From Ctena decussata (taxonomy: Eukaryota; Mollusca; Bivalvia; Lucinida; Lucinidae): DNA of 64,000 nucleotides. This document shows positions 10,797 to 20,942 of the stretch, piece by piece (positions within the stretch are counted from its first letter, which is position 1; each line of letters opens with the position of its first letter). The position numbers and the translations under genes were made by a program. Below the pieces are notes generated by a model, which searched no databases, had not been told where the DNA came from, and saw only the letters and a list, made by a program, of their open reading frames with translations. The stretch lies in contig OZ022510.1 of the NCBI GenBank assembly GCA_963989385.1, positions 30,013,448-30,077,447 on the forward strand, given 5' to 3'.

Positions 10797-11014
10797 TGAG
10801 CCGCGACACGACAAAACCAACAGTGGCTGTGCGCCCGGCGCAAACTCAGATCAGCCTGATCAGAGTCTTTGCTGTCCGCACGGAGGTAGCCTAGAACCTT
10901 AGCTACCCTTAATCGCTTAACGAATACTCTGATCAGACTGGGCGGATGGCCAGGCTGATCTGAGTCTGCGCTGGGCGCACAACCACAATGTTGGATTTGT
11001 CGTGTCGTGGTCCA
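10797..11014. mobile_element. Family C palindromic MITE, copy 3
   Basis: The palindrome is slightly shortened (deletions in the left arm) and the right end has decayed to GTCGTGGTCCA. Confidence 0.85.
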
Positions 11015-11529
11015 TTTATATTATCCAGCAGTCAGTGACTTGAGAGGTTCAAGTTTTACTCGGTCTCGCATGGAATGTGTTTTCCGTTAGTGTTTTCTTT
11101 CTTTAAATTTTACAGACCAATCTCTCAGATACATTGATTGGCTTTTGATAGGCTAGTGTTTCTTTCTTCTGGTGAGCACCTGGTTTCACATCTTTATAGA
11201 GGTTTGAATGTGTCTACGATTTAGTCGTTCGGCCCTATGATAAGGCATTGTTACATGTAAGACATTGTAATTAGAAAATATTGTTTATGTATATATGCTC
11301 ATAGATCAAATGGCTTATTGCATGAAATAAATTATCTATCTATCTATCTATGATTCTAATACTCTGACCATGATTTCTTTCTGGGCGGTTTGGTAGATGT
11401 ACTAATAATGCACGTTTATGGTGATTATAATCAGAATATGCTTGCAACGCATATGATTTAAGAAGTAAATCTTTTGTTTTAATTCTGTCTGTTATGACGG
11501 AACGGACAAAAAATTTGTCATACATTTAC
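11015..11529. other. Unassigned, with a TCTA tract
   Basis: No gene. A short ATCT microsatellite lies at 11336-11350. Confidence 0.4.
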
Positions 11530-11666
11530 GCATATTGGGCACGTTCGACATAATTACTTCAATAAACTCGAGCAATACACATATATTCTACGGGCTACTC
11601 GAAAAACATATACATATCCTTGAGAAACCCGAGGAGTACTTTGGTTTTGCTCGAGTTTAGTATAAT

Positions 11667-11904
11667 TGAGCCGCGAAGCGAGAAAACCAACAATGTGGTT
11701 GTGCGCCCAGCGCAGACTCAGTTCAGCCTGGGCATCCGCCCAGTCTGATCAGAGTCTTCGCTGTCCGCATGGAGGTGGCTTAGATTCTTAGCTACCCTTT
11801 AAGCGATTAATGAAGAGTCTGCTCGGACTGAGAGGATGCCCAGGCTCATGTGAGTCTGCCCAGGGCGCACAACCACATTGTTGGTTTTCTCGTGTCGCGG
11901 CTCA
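11667..11904. mobile_element. Family C palindromic MITE, copy 4
   Basis: Full-length, inserted between the two E units. The left end is slightly changed (TGAGCCGCGAAGCGAG) and the right end is intact. The flanks TATAAT and TATATT fit a TA-rich target. Confidence 0.9.
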
Positions 11905-12015
11905 TATATTCTACGGGCTACTCGAAATAATATACATATCCTTGAGAAACCCGAGGAATACTTTGATATTGCTCGAGTTTAGTATATATCCTCGTGTAGC
12001 CCGAAGAACACCTGG

Positions 12016-12234
12016 GGCCGTATTCATAAAATGACTTAAGTGGTTGCTATGCTGTTGCTAAGGCTAAATTTCTTTGAAGGAGATTCCCTTCAACTATGAA
12101 ATTTGCTTTGGAGGAACAGTCTTACAAAGACTGTTCCTTCAGACCAAATTTCATAGTTGTAGGGAATCTCCTTTATAGATATTTAGCCTTAGCAACCGCA
12201 TAGCAACGACTTAAGTGGCTTTATGAATACGGCC
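12016..12234. mobile_element. Family D palindromic MITE, copy 1
   Basis: The ends are GGCCGTATTCATAAA and TTTATGAATACGGCC. The arms carry CTTAAGTGGTTGCTATGC and GGAGATTCCCTTCAACTATG with their complements. CCTGG flanks both sides (12011-12015 and 12235-12239) and reads as a 5-bp target duplication. Confidence 0.85.
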
Positions 12235-12295
12235 CCTGGGTATTGTTCTAGTTTACCTTAATTAATATATATACACCTCGCCAAAAGTTTAGTAT

Positions 12296-13039
12296 AATTA
12301 ATGGTGAACAAAGCAGTAGATGTAACTGCTGGATTGGACTTCTGATATGTCAAAAAGGTTGTCATTATTTTTCTTAGCCAATGTCATAAGGTAAACAGAA
12401 GATGACTAGTCACTGGAATTTTTAAATTCTGCAGTTGTTTTGATACACAGTTCAAGAAATTAAGACCACTGTATTTCAATGACAATTTTAGACCCTTTTA
12501 AAATGTATGTTCAACACATCACCAAATTTCACCTCGTCGTCACCAAGCTAGCATAGTCTATAGACAAAATCGTAAATTGAAATGTGCTACATTGATTGTG
12601 TTAATGTCATTTCCGAATCGGACATAAGAAGCAAACTTATCAAAACTTGTTTCCAAAATGAACGATAGTGTAATTTTCCTATACATACATTCTAATTATT
12701 CGTCTTATGGGAAATTGGTAGCCTTTGATATAGGAACTTAAAGCATTTTATGAAACACGTCAGTTACATGGTCTCTTATCTGACGTAGCACTGATATCTA
12801 CACCCGCGAAGTTTTTCTATGCAGAAAATTAGAATTTAAAAAATAATGTTTCTAGAAAACATACATTACAATTACACTTGCTAATATTTTTTTTTAAATT
12901 GGTATGTTTAAACCAAAATGTCAACAAGCACATGCATAGGCATACTGCCTTTCTAAAACAATAAATTATGAACGTCACGCTGTTTTGAATTTTGCATTTA
13001 TTCTGCAGGATGTGTAACAGAGCCCCAGTGAAACTGAAA
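12296..13039. other. Unassigned
   Basis: No gene or repeat recognised. A 93-codon minus-strand frame at 12829-13110 runs into the D element and lacks any domain. Confidence 0.35.
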
Positions 13040-13405
13040 TATCTTAACTTTGTCGAGGTGTATATTTTTAAGCAGCCTAAGAAGTACCTGGGGCCGTATT
13101 CATAAAGCAACTTAAGTCGTTGCTAACTTAAGTCGTTGCTATGTTGTTGCTAAGGCTATACTTCTATGAAGGAGATTCCCTACAACCATGAAATTTGCTC
13201 TGGAGGAACAGTCTGTAAGACTGTTCCTCCAGAGCAAATTTCATGGTTGTAGGGAATCTCCTTCAAAGATTACAGACTGTTCCTCCAGAGCAAATTTCAT
13301 GGTTGTAGGGAATCTCCTTCAAAGAAATTTAGCCTTAGCAACAGCATAGCAACCACTTAAGTGGCTTTATGAATACGGCCCCTGGGTGTTGCTCGAGTAT
13401 ACCGA
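13040..13405. repeat. Partial repeat E, copy 2, hosting D
   Basis: The sequence left of D (CAGCCTAAGAAGTA) and right of D (GTGTTGCTCGAGTATACC) resembles the E sequence around D copy 1. So D appears to sit at the same place in two E copies. Confidence 0.45.
13092..13380. mobile_element. Family D MITE, copy 2, with internal duplication
   Basis: Same ends and same CCTGG flanks (13087-13091 and 13381-13385) as copy 1. A block of about 55 bp (CTGTTCCTCCAGAGCAAATT through GGAATCTCCTTCAAAGA) is duplicated in tandem inside, near 13219-13326, so this copy is about 70 bp longer. The CTTAAGTCGTTGCTA unit near the left end is also doubled. Confidence 0.85.
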
Positions 13406-13789
13406 TTTTCTACCCAGTAAATACTTTCGCAGAGTAAGTGTTCAGCAAACTGGTTATGTCAAAGTACTCTTCCTCTAAAGGACTACTGCCGATAGCAAAT
13501 ACTACTTTTGTTAATCATACCATCAAAAAATTAAAAGAATGTTTCGATGCTTTCTGTCAGTAAGATGCGTTGATTTTCATATTTCCCTATACTTATTAGG
13601 TTAACACAAAAATATACAAAGTTTTCGTTCCTTGTGTTTATCAAATATTTATTGCTAACTAAGCCCTTCGAAAAGGATCTGCCCTTATCAACAGAAACTA
13701 TCCGTACAGGAGCAAATCTTTCCGGAAACGGTTACATCGCGCTACGACAGGAGGACAAAATGAACTATCATCTTCTTATCATATGACGT
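13406..13789. other. Unassigned
   Basis: Nothing recognised. Confidence 0.4.
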
Positions 13790-14123
13790 CGCATCTGAGA
13801 GTGTAATAAAGCCATGCATTAAAAACGATAATCCACTAGTGGATTAAATATGCGAATTGCATCGTAACGTCATGCATTGACGTCCATAAGAACGTCGTGT
13901 TTTCTAATGGCAAAATCGTGGCGTTTTAGTGCAAACTTTGCTAATAAAACGCGATTTTTAGTGTCATATGATAAACAGAATCTTACATCCGTGCACTTGT
14001 ATTATTGAATTTATTCAACTCGTTCGGGAAACCGATAAGATGCTCGGCAAGCCTCGCATCTTATCTTTTCCCCAACTCCTTTAATAAATTCAATAATACA
14101 TGAGCACTCATGTAAGATCCTCT
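13790..14123 (-). mobile_element. Family B MITE, copy 3
   Basis: Reverse orientation: starts CATATGACGTCGCATCTGAG and ends CATGTAAGATCCTCT. The hairpin is present but more diverged than in copies 1 and 2. Confidence 0.85.
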
Positions 14124-14164
14124 ATGTTCACTTTAAAAAATGTCAAGTTAAATTTGGTGACACA

Positions 14165-14480
14165 CAGAAGTAGATGAGACGGCAATGATCAGGAACCGCC
14201 AGAGTCTATTTCCACATCCTGCTCTAAACAAGAAATGGGGTAGTAAAACAATAAAGGCGGAACACACTGCATAAAAAACAAGCAAATAAGGAAAACGGCC
14301 AGCTCTTCCCAAACAAATGGCTGCCAAGATGTCCTAACAATGTACAAAAGTCAGCACTTATAGAACAAACAGCATTAATGCGACAGCGACACAGCAGAAG
14401 CACTGCCAAGGAACCACTGTGTGTGTGTGTGTGTTGGGGGGGGGGGGGGGGGGTAGGCTTACACAGTTTTTACACGCATC
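14165..14480 (+). repeat. Dispersed repeat N, copy 1
   Basis: Shares GGCAATGATCAGGAA, a CCACATCCTGCTCTAAAC block and CCAGCTCTTCCCAAACAAAT with copies at 20128, 34468, 63560 and (minus, decayed) 37880. The distal part has a GT tract followed by an 18-G run (14436-14453). The 20128 copy has the equivalent GT-rich stretch at the same place. Element type not known. Confidence 0.55.
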
Positions 14481-14837
14481 CAGAAATCTATTGGGGTTCA
14501 TTAAAACACGTTATTTAAAAGGCATGAACTGTCGGTTTTTACTTATTTTCAGATTTTAAATACGTAGAACAAAGCACAATAAAGTGGGCAGCAATACAGG
14601 AGACCACACTGCTAGAAGTAAAGACACGCGGACATAAAAAAAAACACTAATACCAATAAAAAAAAAAGAAACCTTAATTGCCGCTTTTCCTTAACTGTTT
14701 ACGTTGCAGTATTTTTGATACTTTGAAAATTTATCTTCGGATTTAGCAGAACATGCGTAACTGTACCATTCATTTATTCACAAGCTAACAGCTAAAATTG
14801 ACATTACGTAAAAGCAGTAAAGACTGCTGATACCATA
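14481..14837. other. Unassigned
   Basis: Nothing recognised beyond A-rich tracts. Confidence 0.4.
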
Positions 14838-15060
14838 TGAGCCGCGACACGACAAACCAACAATGTGGTTGTGCGCCCACCGCAGACTCAGATCCGCCCA
14901 GTCTGATCAGTCTTCGCTGTCCGCATGGAGGTAGCTTAGACCCTTAGCTACCCTTTGAGAACTTAACGAAGAGTCTGGTCAAAATTGTCGGATGCCCAGG
15001 CTGATCTGACTCTGCACTGGGCGCACGACCACATTGTTGGTTTTCTCGCGTCGCGGCTCA
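14838..15060. mobile_element. Family C palindromic MITE, copy 5
   Basis: Both ends intact; a small deletion in the left arm removes the CAGCCTGGGCATC part. Confidence 0.9.
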
Positions 15061-15455
15061 TATAAAGAGCTATATCACTTCTAATGAAAAGTATTACAAA
15101 ACACAAGGCCATATCTTTGATTGAAAGTAAATGGTTTCCGAGAATAACCTTTTCAAGTAATCACATTACTTGTAGCGGAGTAATGGGGAAATTACAAATG
15201 GAATTTACGCAAACACATCACGCGGCATGCTCGCGATCTACTTGTTTGCTTTCAATGGCCTCATTGGTTTGTTTCCTTGACTAAATAGAACTTGATCAGG
15301 CTATGCAGACGCTCAAGTTTATCTAGTGTGGTTCGATCCCTAATTTCAATTGTGTTTTCCACCAACTAAGCTCTGAAAGGCGGGCACTTTATTATCTTAC
15401 TGACTATTGTAGCATCTTTGACTTACAAGGAGTTTACCTAATAGATCATGATGTT

Positions 15456-15542
<87 letters not shown>

Positions 15543-17109
15543 GTTACTCACAGTCTGATTATGGTTTACAATATTTGCTCGCACATAGCTGTTTCAATGC
15601 TTAAGCTCTTTAAGGTAATCAATTTGTTTGAGCCATGGACAAAGCGAAAGTTAATGTCCTTTGAAAGTCATGTTTCCGCCGGTAATGGTCTGGTCATTAA
15701 ATACCTGATTGACACTGCTGTAATTCTGTTTTTTACTAAAGCGAAAATAAACCGATGGGACCAGTTAAGAGAATAAGGTGTATTTTATTGAACGAGCGTC
15801 GGTTTTTATTCATTTCTTTTTTATTTTATTCATTCAAGGGACCTGAATTCTAAAGTTCGTGCCAGTAATCTATTTGGTCTGATAAGCTTGACATTTTTAT
15901 AGGCAGGTCGACCTTTGTCCTTCAACCATTCAACTATGTTTATTCCGAAGCCACTGGACTGACAGAAGCGAAATCTCACATACATATATGCAGCATCCTT
16001 GGGTGGTGGAAACGATACTCGACATATTGTTCGAAGGGTTGTGTTTGTATTATTAAGGTAGCCGTCCTGTGCATATATGCTTAAACATACACAGACAGGT
16101 CAAATGTGTTTATTTGTGTTGGAACATTCGTACATGTAAACATAAGATTTTCACAAACTGTAATAAGCACTCTCGTATGAACCATTATAGTTTAAGTCAA
16201 CTGAACAGGTACACGTATTTAGGACATACACCTGTACACCTGTAAGCGAAGATAATATGAAAATAAGACTGTCAATTATACTACAGCTTTCATGACATTC
16301 TACAGAACCAACAGACGTACGTTAAAATAGGTTGCCCATAACAGATCATTGATTACTAGACTATGGACAGATGAACATAAACTTGCCATAGAAAGTGGAA
16401 GATAATTAATATACCAAGAGTTGAAGAATTTGTCATGCTTGCAGCTCTAACGAAACAGAGAAGTTCGACGTATAACATTTTAATTAAACGTAGTTTATAT
16501 CAGCCATCTAGACAAAAATAGTAATACGATACGGAACATTAATAATCTAGAAATAAATGCAAAATACAACATGAAAATTACTCTTCATTATTCTAAACTG
16601 TCTTCCAATTTTATAAGTAATTGTTTGAAACAAAGAGCAAATACTCTCGAAAATGTTTCCAAAAAGGTTAACAGTTTCTGACTGTCATGGCTTCTACAGT
16701 ATGCATAGTATTAATTCTATCAATTAAGGTAAATGGATGCGCCTCCATATCTTCCGAGTTTTCATAACGGGAAACAGTTTTTTTGTTGCTCCTCGTTTGT
16801 GGCTTCCTGATTGTTTCCTGGGCAGCAAGGCCCTTTCGTTTGAAGGGAAATATCTGCTTCCGAAATGAGAGGGTTTTTGGCTTCAAGAAGGGTCCTTGAG
16901 AAATAGGAGTTACTTTGTCTTATGTACTACCTCAGCTGGGAGTACTCCTTCTCACTTTAAATTGTTAACATCACCGTGATGATTGGTTACATGTATTTTA
17001 CTTGTACCAGTCTTACTAGTTTATTATTATTGTATTCGTGCTGAATAAAAGCATCATTTGTGAATATACGAGTATCAAGCCACTTTTTTTTCCGGTGAAA
17101 CATATACGC
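15061..17109. other. Unassigned, with a long AT microsatellite
   Basis: No gene supported. The notable item is the dinucleotide tract at 15459-15536. Frames at 15561-15776 and 16668-16886 (minus) lack recognisable domains. Confidence 0.4.
15459..15536. repeat. (AT)39 microsatellite
   Basis: An uninterrupted alternating AT run of 78 bases. It is self-complementary and likely to vary in length. Confidence 0.95.
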
Positions 17110-17545
17110 AAACAGTTGAATTTATTGTAGGTATTCTTCTAAATATATTTTATTCCAGATGAACAGAAACTGAATGTTTTTTCTGAACTTTTCTCCCGTG
17201 ATGTCATTCATCTGAGCTGCAAGTATAGCCTTGTTATAGAGGTGCTCAGTGGCGCAAACTAGATTTGCATTACTATTGTACTGCCGCATGGTGGCCCATA
17301 TGGTTGCATGCCATACGCTGGCAAATGCCTGTTTTGAAATCAATGAAGACATAAAACTAATTCCTCTGATGTTGAAGGTACTTTTCATATAGGATACTCT
17401 GGTTGAAGATCTGATCTGTGGTGCTCATTCTAGTTCTGAATCCAGCCGTTTCTTTGGTGATTGTTTCTTCAGTTGGGGTTGGGGTCTGTTCATGATGGCT
17501 TTCAACAATACTTTGCGAGGATGACTGATGAGGTTGAGTTTGAGT
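17110..17545 (-). pseudogene. Decayed LINE reverse transcriptase fragment
   Basis: Read on the minus strand from about 17540 down, this encodes the fingers/palm start of a non-LTR retrotransposon reverse transcriptase. First comes a KVLLKAIMNR segment. Then, after a frameshift near 17467, an AGFRTRMSTTDQIFNQSILY segment. After an in-frame TAG comes a VFIDF segment (motif A). A second frameshift leads to the 17388-17122 frame with FASVWHATIWATMRQYN and a NLVCATEHLYNKA segment. The motif A core normally reads F-D before the VWH, and here the D is A. Downstream, the expected conserved block of motif B (VRQG) is missing and a degenerate LFIWNKIYLEE follows. Established: such segments are typical of animal LINE ORF2 proteins. 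Inference: a dead, 5'- and 3'-truncated copy. The clade is not assigned. It is probably the same family as 27882-28085 and 34057-34196. Confidence 0.85.
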
Positions 17546-18435
17546 TTTTGTCTAGTCACATGCTATTAATCTTCAGTCACTACACACCCAGTATGTTAAA
17601 TTGTAAAGATCTTATCAGCGGAGGAAATAATCGTTTTGAATGTTATATGTTGGATTAAAATGACAGCAGATGAAAACTGTTCATCATTAAAAACTTAAAG
17701 TCTAATGAAAAGTTAAATTTAAATGAGAGAAACGTTGCTATGACTCACACGGCGGCGTAAATGACGTTCATTCCTGAACTGGTGGTCACCAGTTTTGTCG
17801 TTCTTATACTTCACTGTATACAAAACTAGGAAAGGATTTTAAACCAACAGTTACTAACCACTGATGGTACATCATTTTGTGTATTTCACCTCAACAGCAG
17901 TTCCTGACTATCATTTTAAGCTTCTGTAACCAGTATAGCAAGTTCGAAATCACATTAAGAACACTGAGTAATATGACTCGATCTAACGTCTGAGTAAAGG
18001 AGAACGGCTAGTGGTTTTAATCGAATGCGTTTTCCTTGTCGTCTTTACTCTGTAAGCAGCAGCAATTTGCAGCTAATTCTGTGCTTTTGAAGTCTTAATA
18101 AAGAAATTGCACCGACCACTTGACATTTAGAGATGATCTTAATTGCTAATCAGAATTTCTTTGATGTGTTGAAAAAGTAAAACAAGGAAACCTTAGTAAC
18201 AGTGTGCAGCATTTGTCAAATAAAAGTCTTTGTGTTTGTTGGGCAGGAATGACGTCTTTGCAAGGCCCTGTTGGATTTTAAATACAGCAAGGCTTCTGTC
18301 CCCATTTTGCGTCGCAGATGGGATGTTGAATTTGACTGCAACAGTTTCCGGTTATTTTTTAGATTTACTATGTTCTCAGCATTTAGCCCAATTTATTTAT
18401 CGTAGTGGCACATATTGACATGTTTAATACATACA
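17546..18435. other. Unassigned
   Basis: No gene or repeat recognised. Confidence 0.35.
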
Positions 18436-18596
18436 CTGATGGCTCGTTCACCCTGCCTCGCTATAACTCTTTTCTTTGTCCCTAGAAGCCACTTTATATG
18501 GAAACTAACCCTGGATGGCTAGAACTACCCTTGGCTGCAACTAATTTTCATGGTCCCAAGCCTGTTCGAGCCAATGAAGTTCTACTGTATATCTTT
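18436..18596. repeat. Dispersed repeat J, copy 1
   Basis: Matches 55133-55314: GGCTCGTTCACCCTGCCT, CTTTGTCCCTAGAAGCC, CTGGATGGCTAGAACTACCC, and the end GCCAATGAAGTTCTACTGTA. In the second copy the start is the complement of this end (ACAGTAGAACTTCAATGG). The element therefore has terminal inverted repeats of about 25 bp; the left one is largely lost here. Confidence 0.65.
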
Positions 18597-18655
18597 TTAT
18601 ATAAACATCATTAACATTTGTACTAGCAGCAATTTTGACTTTGGCGTCGTCAAAT

Positions 18656-18895
18656 TGAGCCATAACACAAGAAAACCAACAAAGATGCATGCACGCCCTG
18701 CGAAGACTTTGACAGCCTGGACATCCGCCCAGTCTGATCAGAGTCATCGTTATGCGTTTAAAGGGCGAGTATAACAGCATAAACAAGCTTCATGTGGACA
18801 GCGAAGACTCTGATAAGAAAGGGCGTATGTCCAGGCTGATCTGAGTCTTCGCTGGGCACACATGTCACTTTGTTGGTTTTCTCGTGCCGCGGCTT
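18656..18895. mobile_element. Family C palindromic MITE, copy 6
   Basis: A diverged copy: the left end is TGAGCCATAACACAAG and the right end CTCGTGCCGCGGCTT. Arms are alignable throughout, with several substitutions. Confidence 0.85.
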
Positions 18896-19332
18896 AAATT
18901 TTGCAAAAGATATGACAAAGAATATCAAACTGTAAGGAAAATGATTTGATCGTTCAAAAGCAACCTACTGAGTTTTAGACATAGTAAATGTTAGTGGCTA
19001 TGAATTTAATAACTTACCGAAACCGCTCTGAGCCTGTTTATGTTTATCGCATATGATGGAAATAACGACACTGTTTGAACTAAATGACAAATGGAGTAGG
19101 CGTTCTACTGATTGTTTCTTGAATCAGTCTTTAGACATGTACTTATTTGGACTTAAGGAACAATACAGATCAAAAGCAAATAGAACGGTGAAAGTATTGT
19201 TTGATTTATAGATAAATGTACTTATGATGTCATGAGTATCCGTCAATACTGTGTAAAAATATATTTAGAACAATGCCAAAAAATACAGTCCGAAATTTCA
19301 TGTGTTTAAATCGTAACATGTGCAATTTGCAA
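18896..19332. other. Unassigned
   Basis: Nothing recognised. Confidence 0.4.
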
Positions 19333-19583
19333 CATGTTTAGGTTTATGTTTAGAAATTAAACATGTACAAAACTGTTTATATTTACCTTTTATCTTGAAA
19401 ATTTCCTCTGTCAACATTTTTGTCTCTTTTTTTCGTTCTTCAACGGGGAAAAGAGAGAATGGATTCATCCGAAACGCGAAACAAAATAAAACGTGTTTAG
19501 TAGACTTTGTCCGGGAAAATAATAGAAAAGGCGTACATGTTTAGCTATATGACATATTCCTAAACATGTTTACACCTAAACAT
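19333..19583. repeat. Inverted-repeat element rich in ACATGTTTA
   Basis: The left arm (19333-19367, CATGTTTAGG to AAACATGTAC) is matched by a right arm (19533-19583) reading GTACATGTTTAGC to CCTAAACATG, where the outer motif is doubled. Six to seven ACATGT-centred palindromes lie in 260 bp. The 74-codon frame inside has no recognisable domain. It is probably a MITE-like element of one copy in this window. Confidence 0.6.
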
Positions 19584-19871
19584 GTAACCACTTGTGTTTT
19601 ATAGCTAAGCGCGATTTTTACAGTGTTATTTAACATATCAATTATAGTTTTACTATCACAGCGACTGTTCTGTTTAACGTATAAATTTACGGAAAGTGTA
19701 GCCATTTTGTCCACGTTGCCACACGAAAGAAACTAACTTGTCCTAATGATTATGAAGAAATCAGTTTAACCCACATATCCACATTAATAATATTAAGCGT
19801 GTCTATTTTGTAAACATTGGTTGGCAAATGGTTGAAACTGAAAATCGGAGAACAGGCTGAATAAGAAAATT

Positions 19872-20113
19872 CAGCCACAAAATGACAAAACCTTGAGTTG
19901 CAAATGCGTCGTGCAAAGACACAGATCAACCTGGGCATCCGCACAGTCTGTTCAGAGTCATCTCTGTGCTGTGCACTTAAAGGGTAGCTAAGGGTTTAAT
20001 CTACATCAATGGCGACAGCAAAGATTCTGATCAAACTGTGCGGCTGCCACGTCTGATCTGAGTCCTCACTGGACGCACATGCCACTTTCTTGGTTTTGTC
20101 GTATCACAGCTCA
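19872..20113. mobile_element. Family C palindromic MITE, copy 7
   Basis: The most decayed full-length copy on the left. The left end is eroded (TCAGCCACAAAATGACAAAA) and the right end reads GTCGTATCACAGCTCA. Confidence 0.75.
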
Positions 20114-20127
20114 TTATAGAAAGTAGA

Positions 20128-20710
20128 AGGATGTCATGATCAGAAACCGATACAAGTATATTCCATATTCTGACCTAAACACCAATTGGGAAAGAACAAC
20201 CCAGATGAGCCGTGACATGACAAAACCAACAAAGAGGTTTTGCACCCAGCGTACACTCAGATCAGCCTGGGCATCCGCCCAGTCTGATCAGAGTCTTCAC
20301 TGTCTGCATGGAGGTACATGTAGCTGATTTCCTTAGCTACTTATTAAACGCTTAGTGAAGAGTCTAGTCGGACTAGACAGATGCCCAGGCTGATCTGAGT
20401 CCGCGCTGGGCTCACAACCTTTTTGTTGGTTTTCGTGCCGCGGTTCAAAAACAAACAAAGACAAGTAAAAAGCCAAGAGGGCAGCTCATTTCTGCAGATC
20501 CTAAATGATGCGAAAACGGTACCTCAAAGAACGCCGCAAAAAATGGAACAAAAAAATTAAACGCCGCATAAAATAGAGAATAACAGTAAATTAAAGCAAA
20601 ACGGAAGCACTCTGTCCTTAGAATGATCGGATATAAAATACTCTCTGTGTGTGTTTGTGTGTGAGTAGGGAGTGGGTTAAACCGGATTTACATGCGTGGA
20701 AATAGTATAT
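20128..20710 (+). repeat. Dispersed repeat N, copy 2, split by a C MITE
   Basis: Left part 20128-20205 (ATGATCAGAAACCGAT, CTGACCTAAACACCAATTGG) and right part 20447-20710 (AGGGCAGCTC, then a GTGTGTGTTTGTGTG stretch) match N copy 1. A C MITE occupies the gap. Confidence 0.55.
20206..20446. mobile_element. Family C palindromic MITE, copy 8, inside N
   Basis: Full-length palindrome with TGAGCCGTGACATGAC and TTTCGTGCCGCGGTTCA ends. Confidence 0.9.
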
Positions 20711-20942
20711 CCATGTGTATTCGGTTTCTTAGATACGTTTGGTTATTTCAATGACATTTCCGTGCTTTATAGTGGTTGAAAAATGTCTAGTGCTTCTAGT
20801 AAGCTTCATGTTGTGTAATGATTATTTTATTTCTATAAGAAAACTTTGTTCTCTGTTCATTTAAACCATTGTGATTGGTCCCTACCATATATGTATTATA
20901 ATAAAGGTATAGAGGCAAGGGTTAACAGTTTTTTTCTTTGTT

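Larger units (their letters stand above)
11530..12295. repeat. Repeat E, hosting C and D insertions
   Basis: Two direct units of about 85 bp (11577-11666 and 11905-11990) share ATATTCTACGGGCTACTCGA and TATCCTTGAGAAACCCGAGG. A GCTCGAGTTTAGTATA block follows in each. A C MITE sits between the units and a D MITE lies downstream. A related E sequence at 51090-51880 hosts a family A MITE. The nature of E is unknown; its repeats of CTCGAG/CTCGGG motifs may themselves form inverted pairs. Confidence 0.6.
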
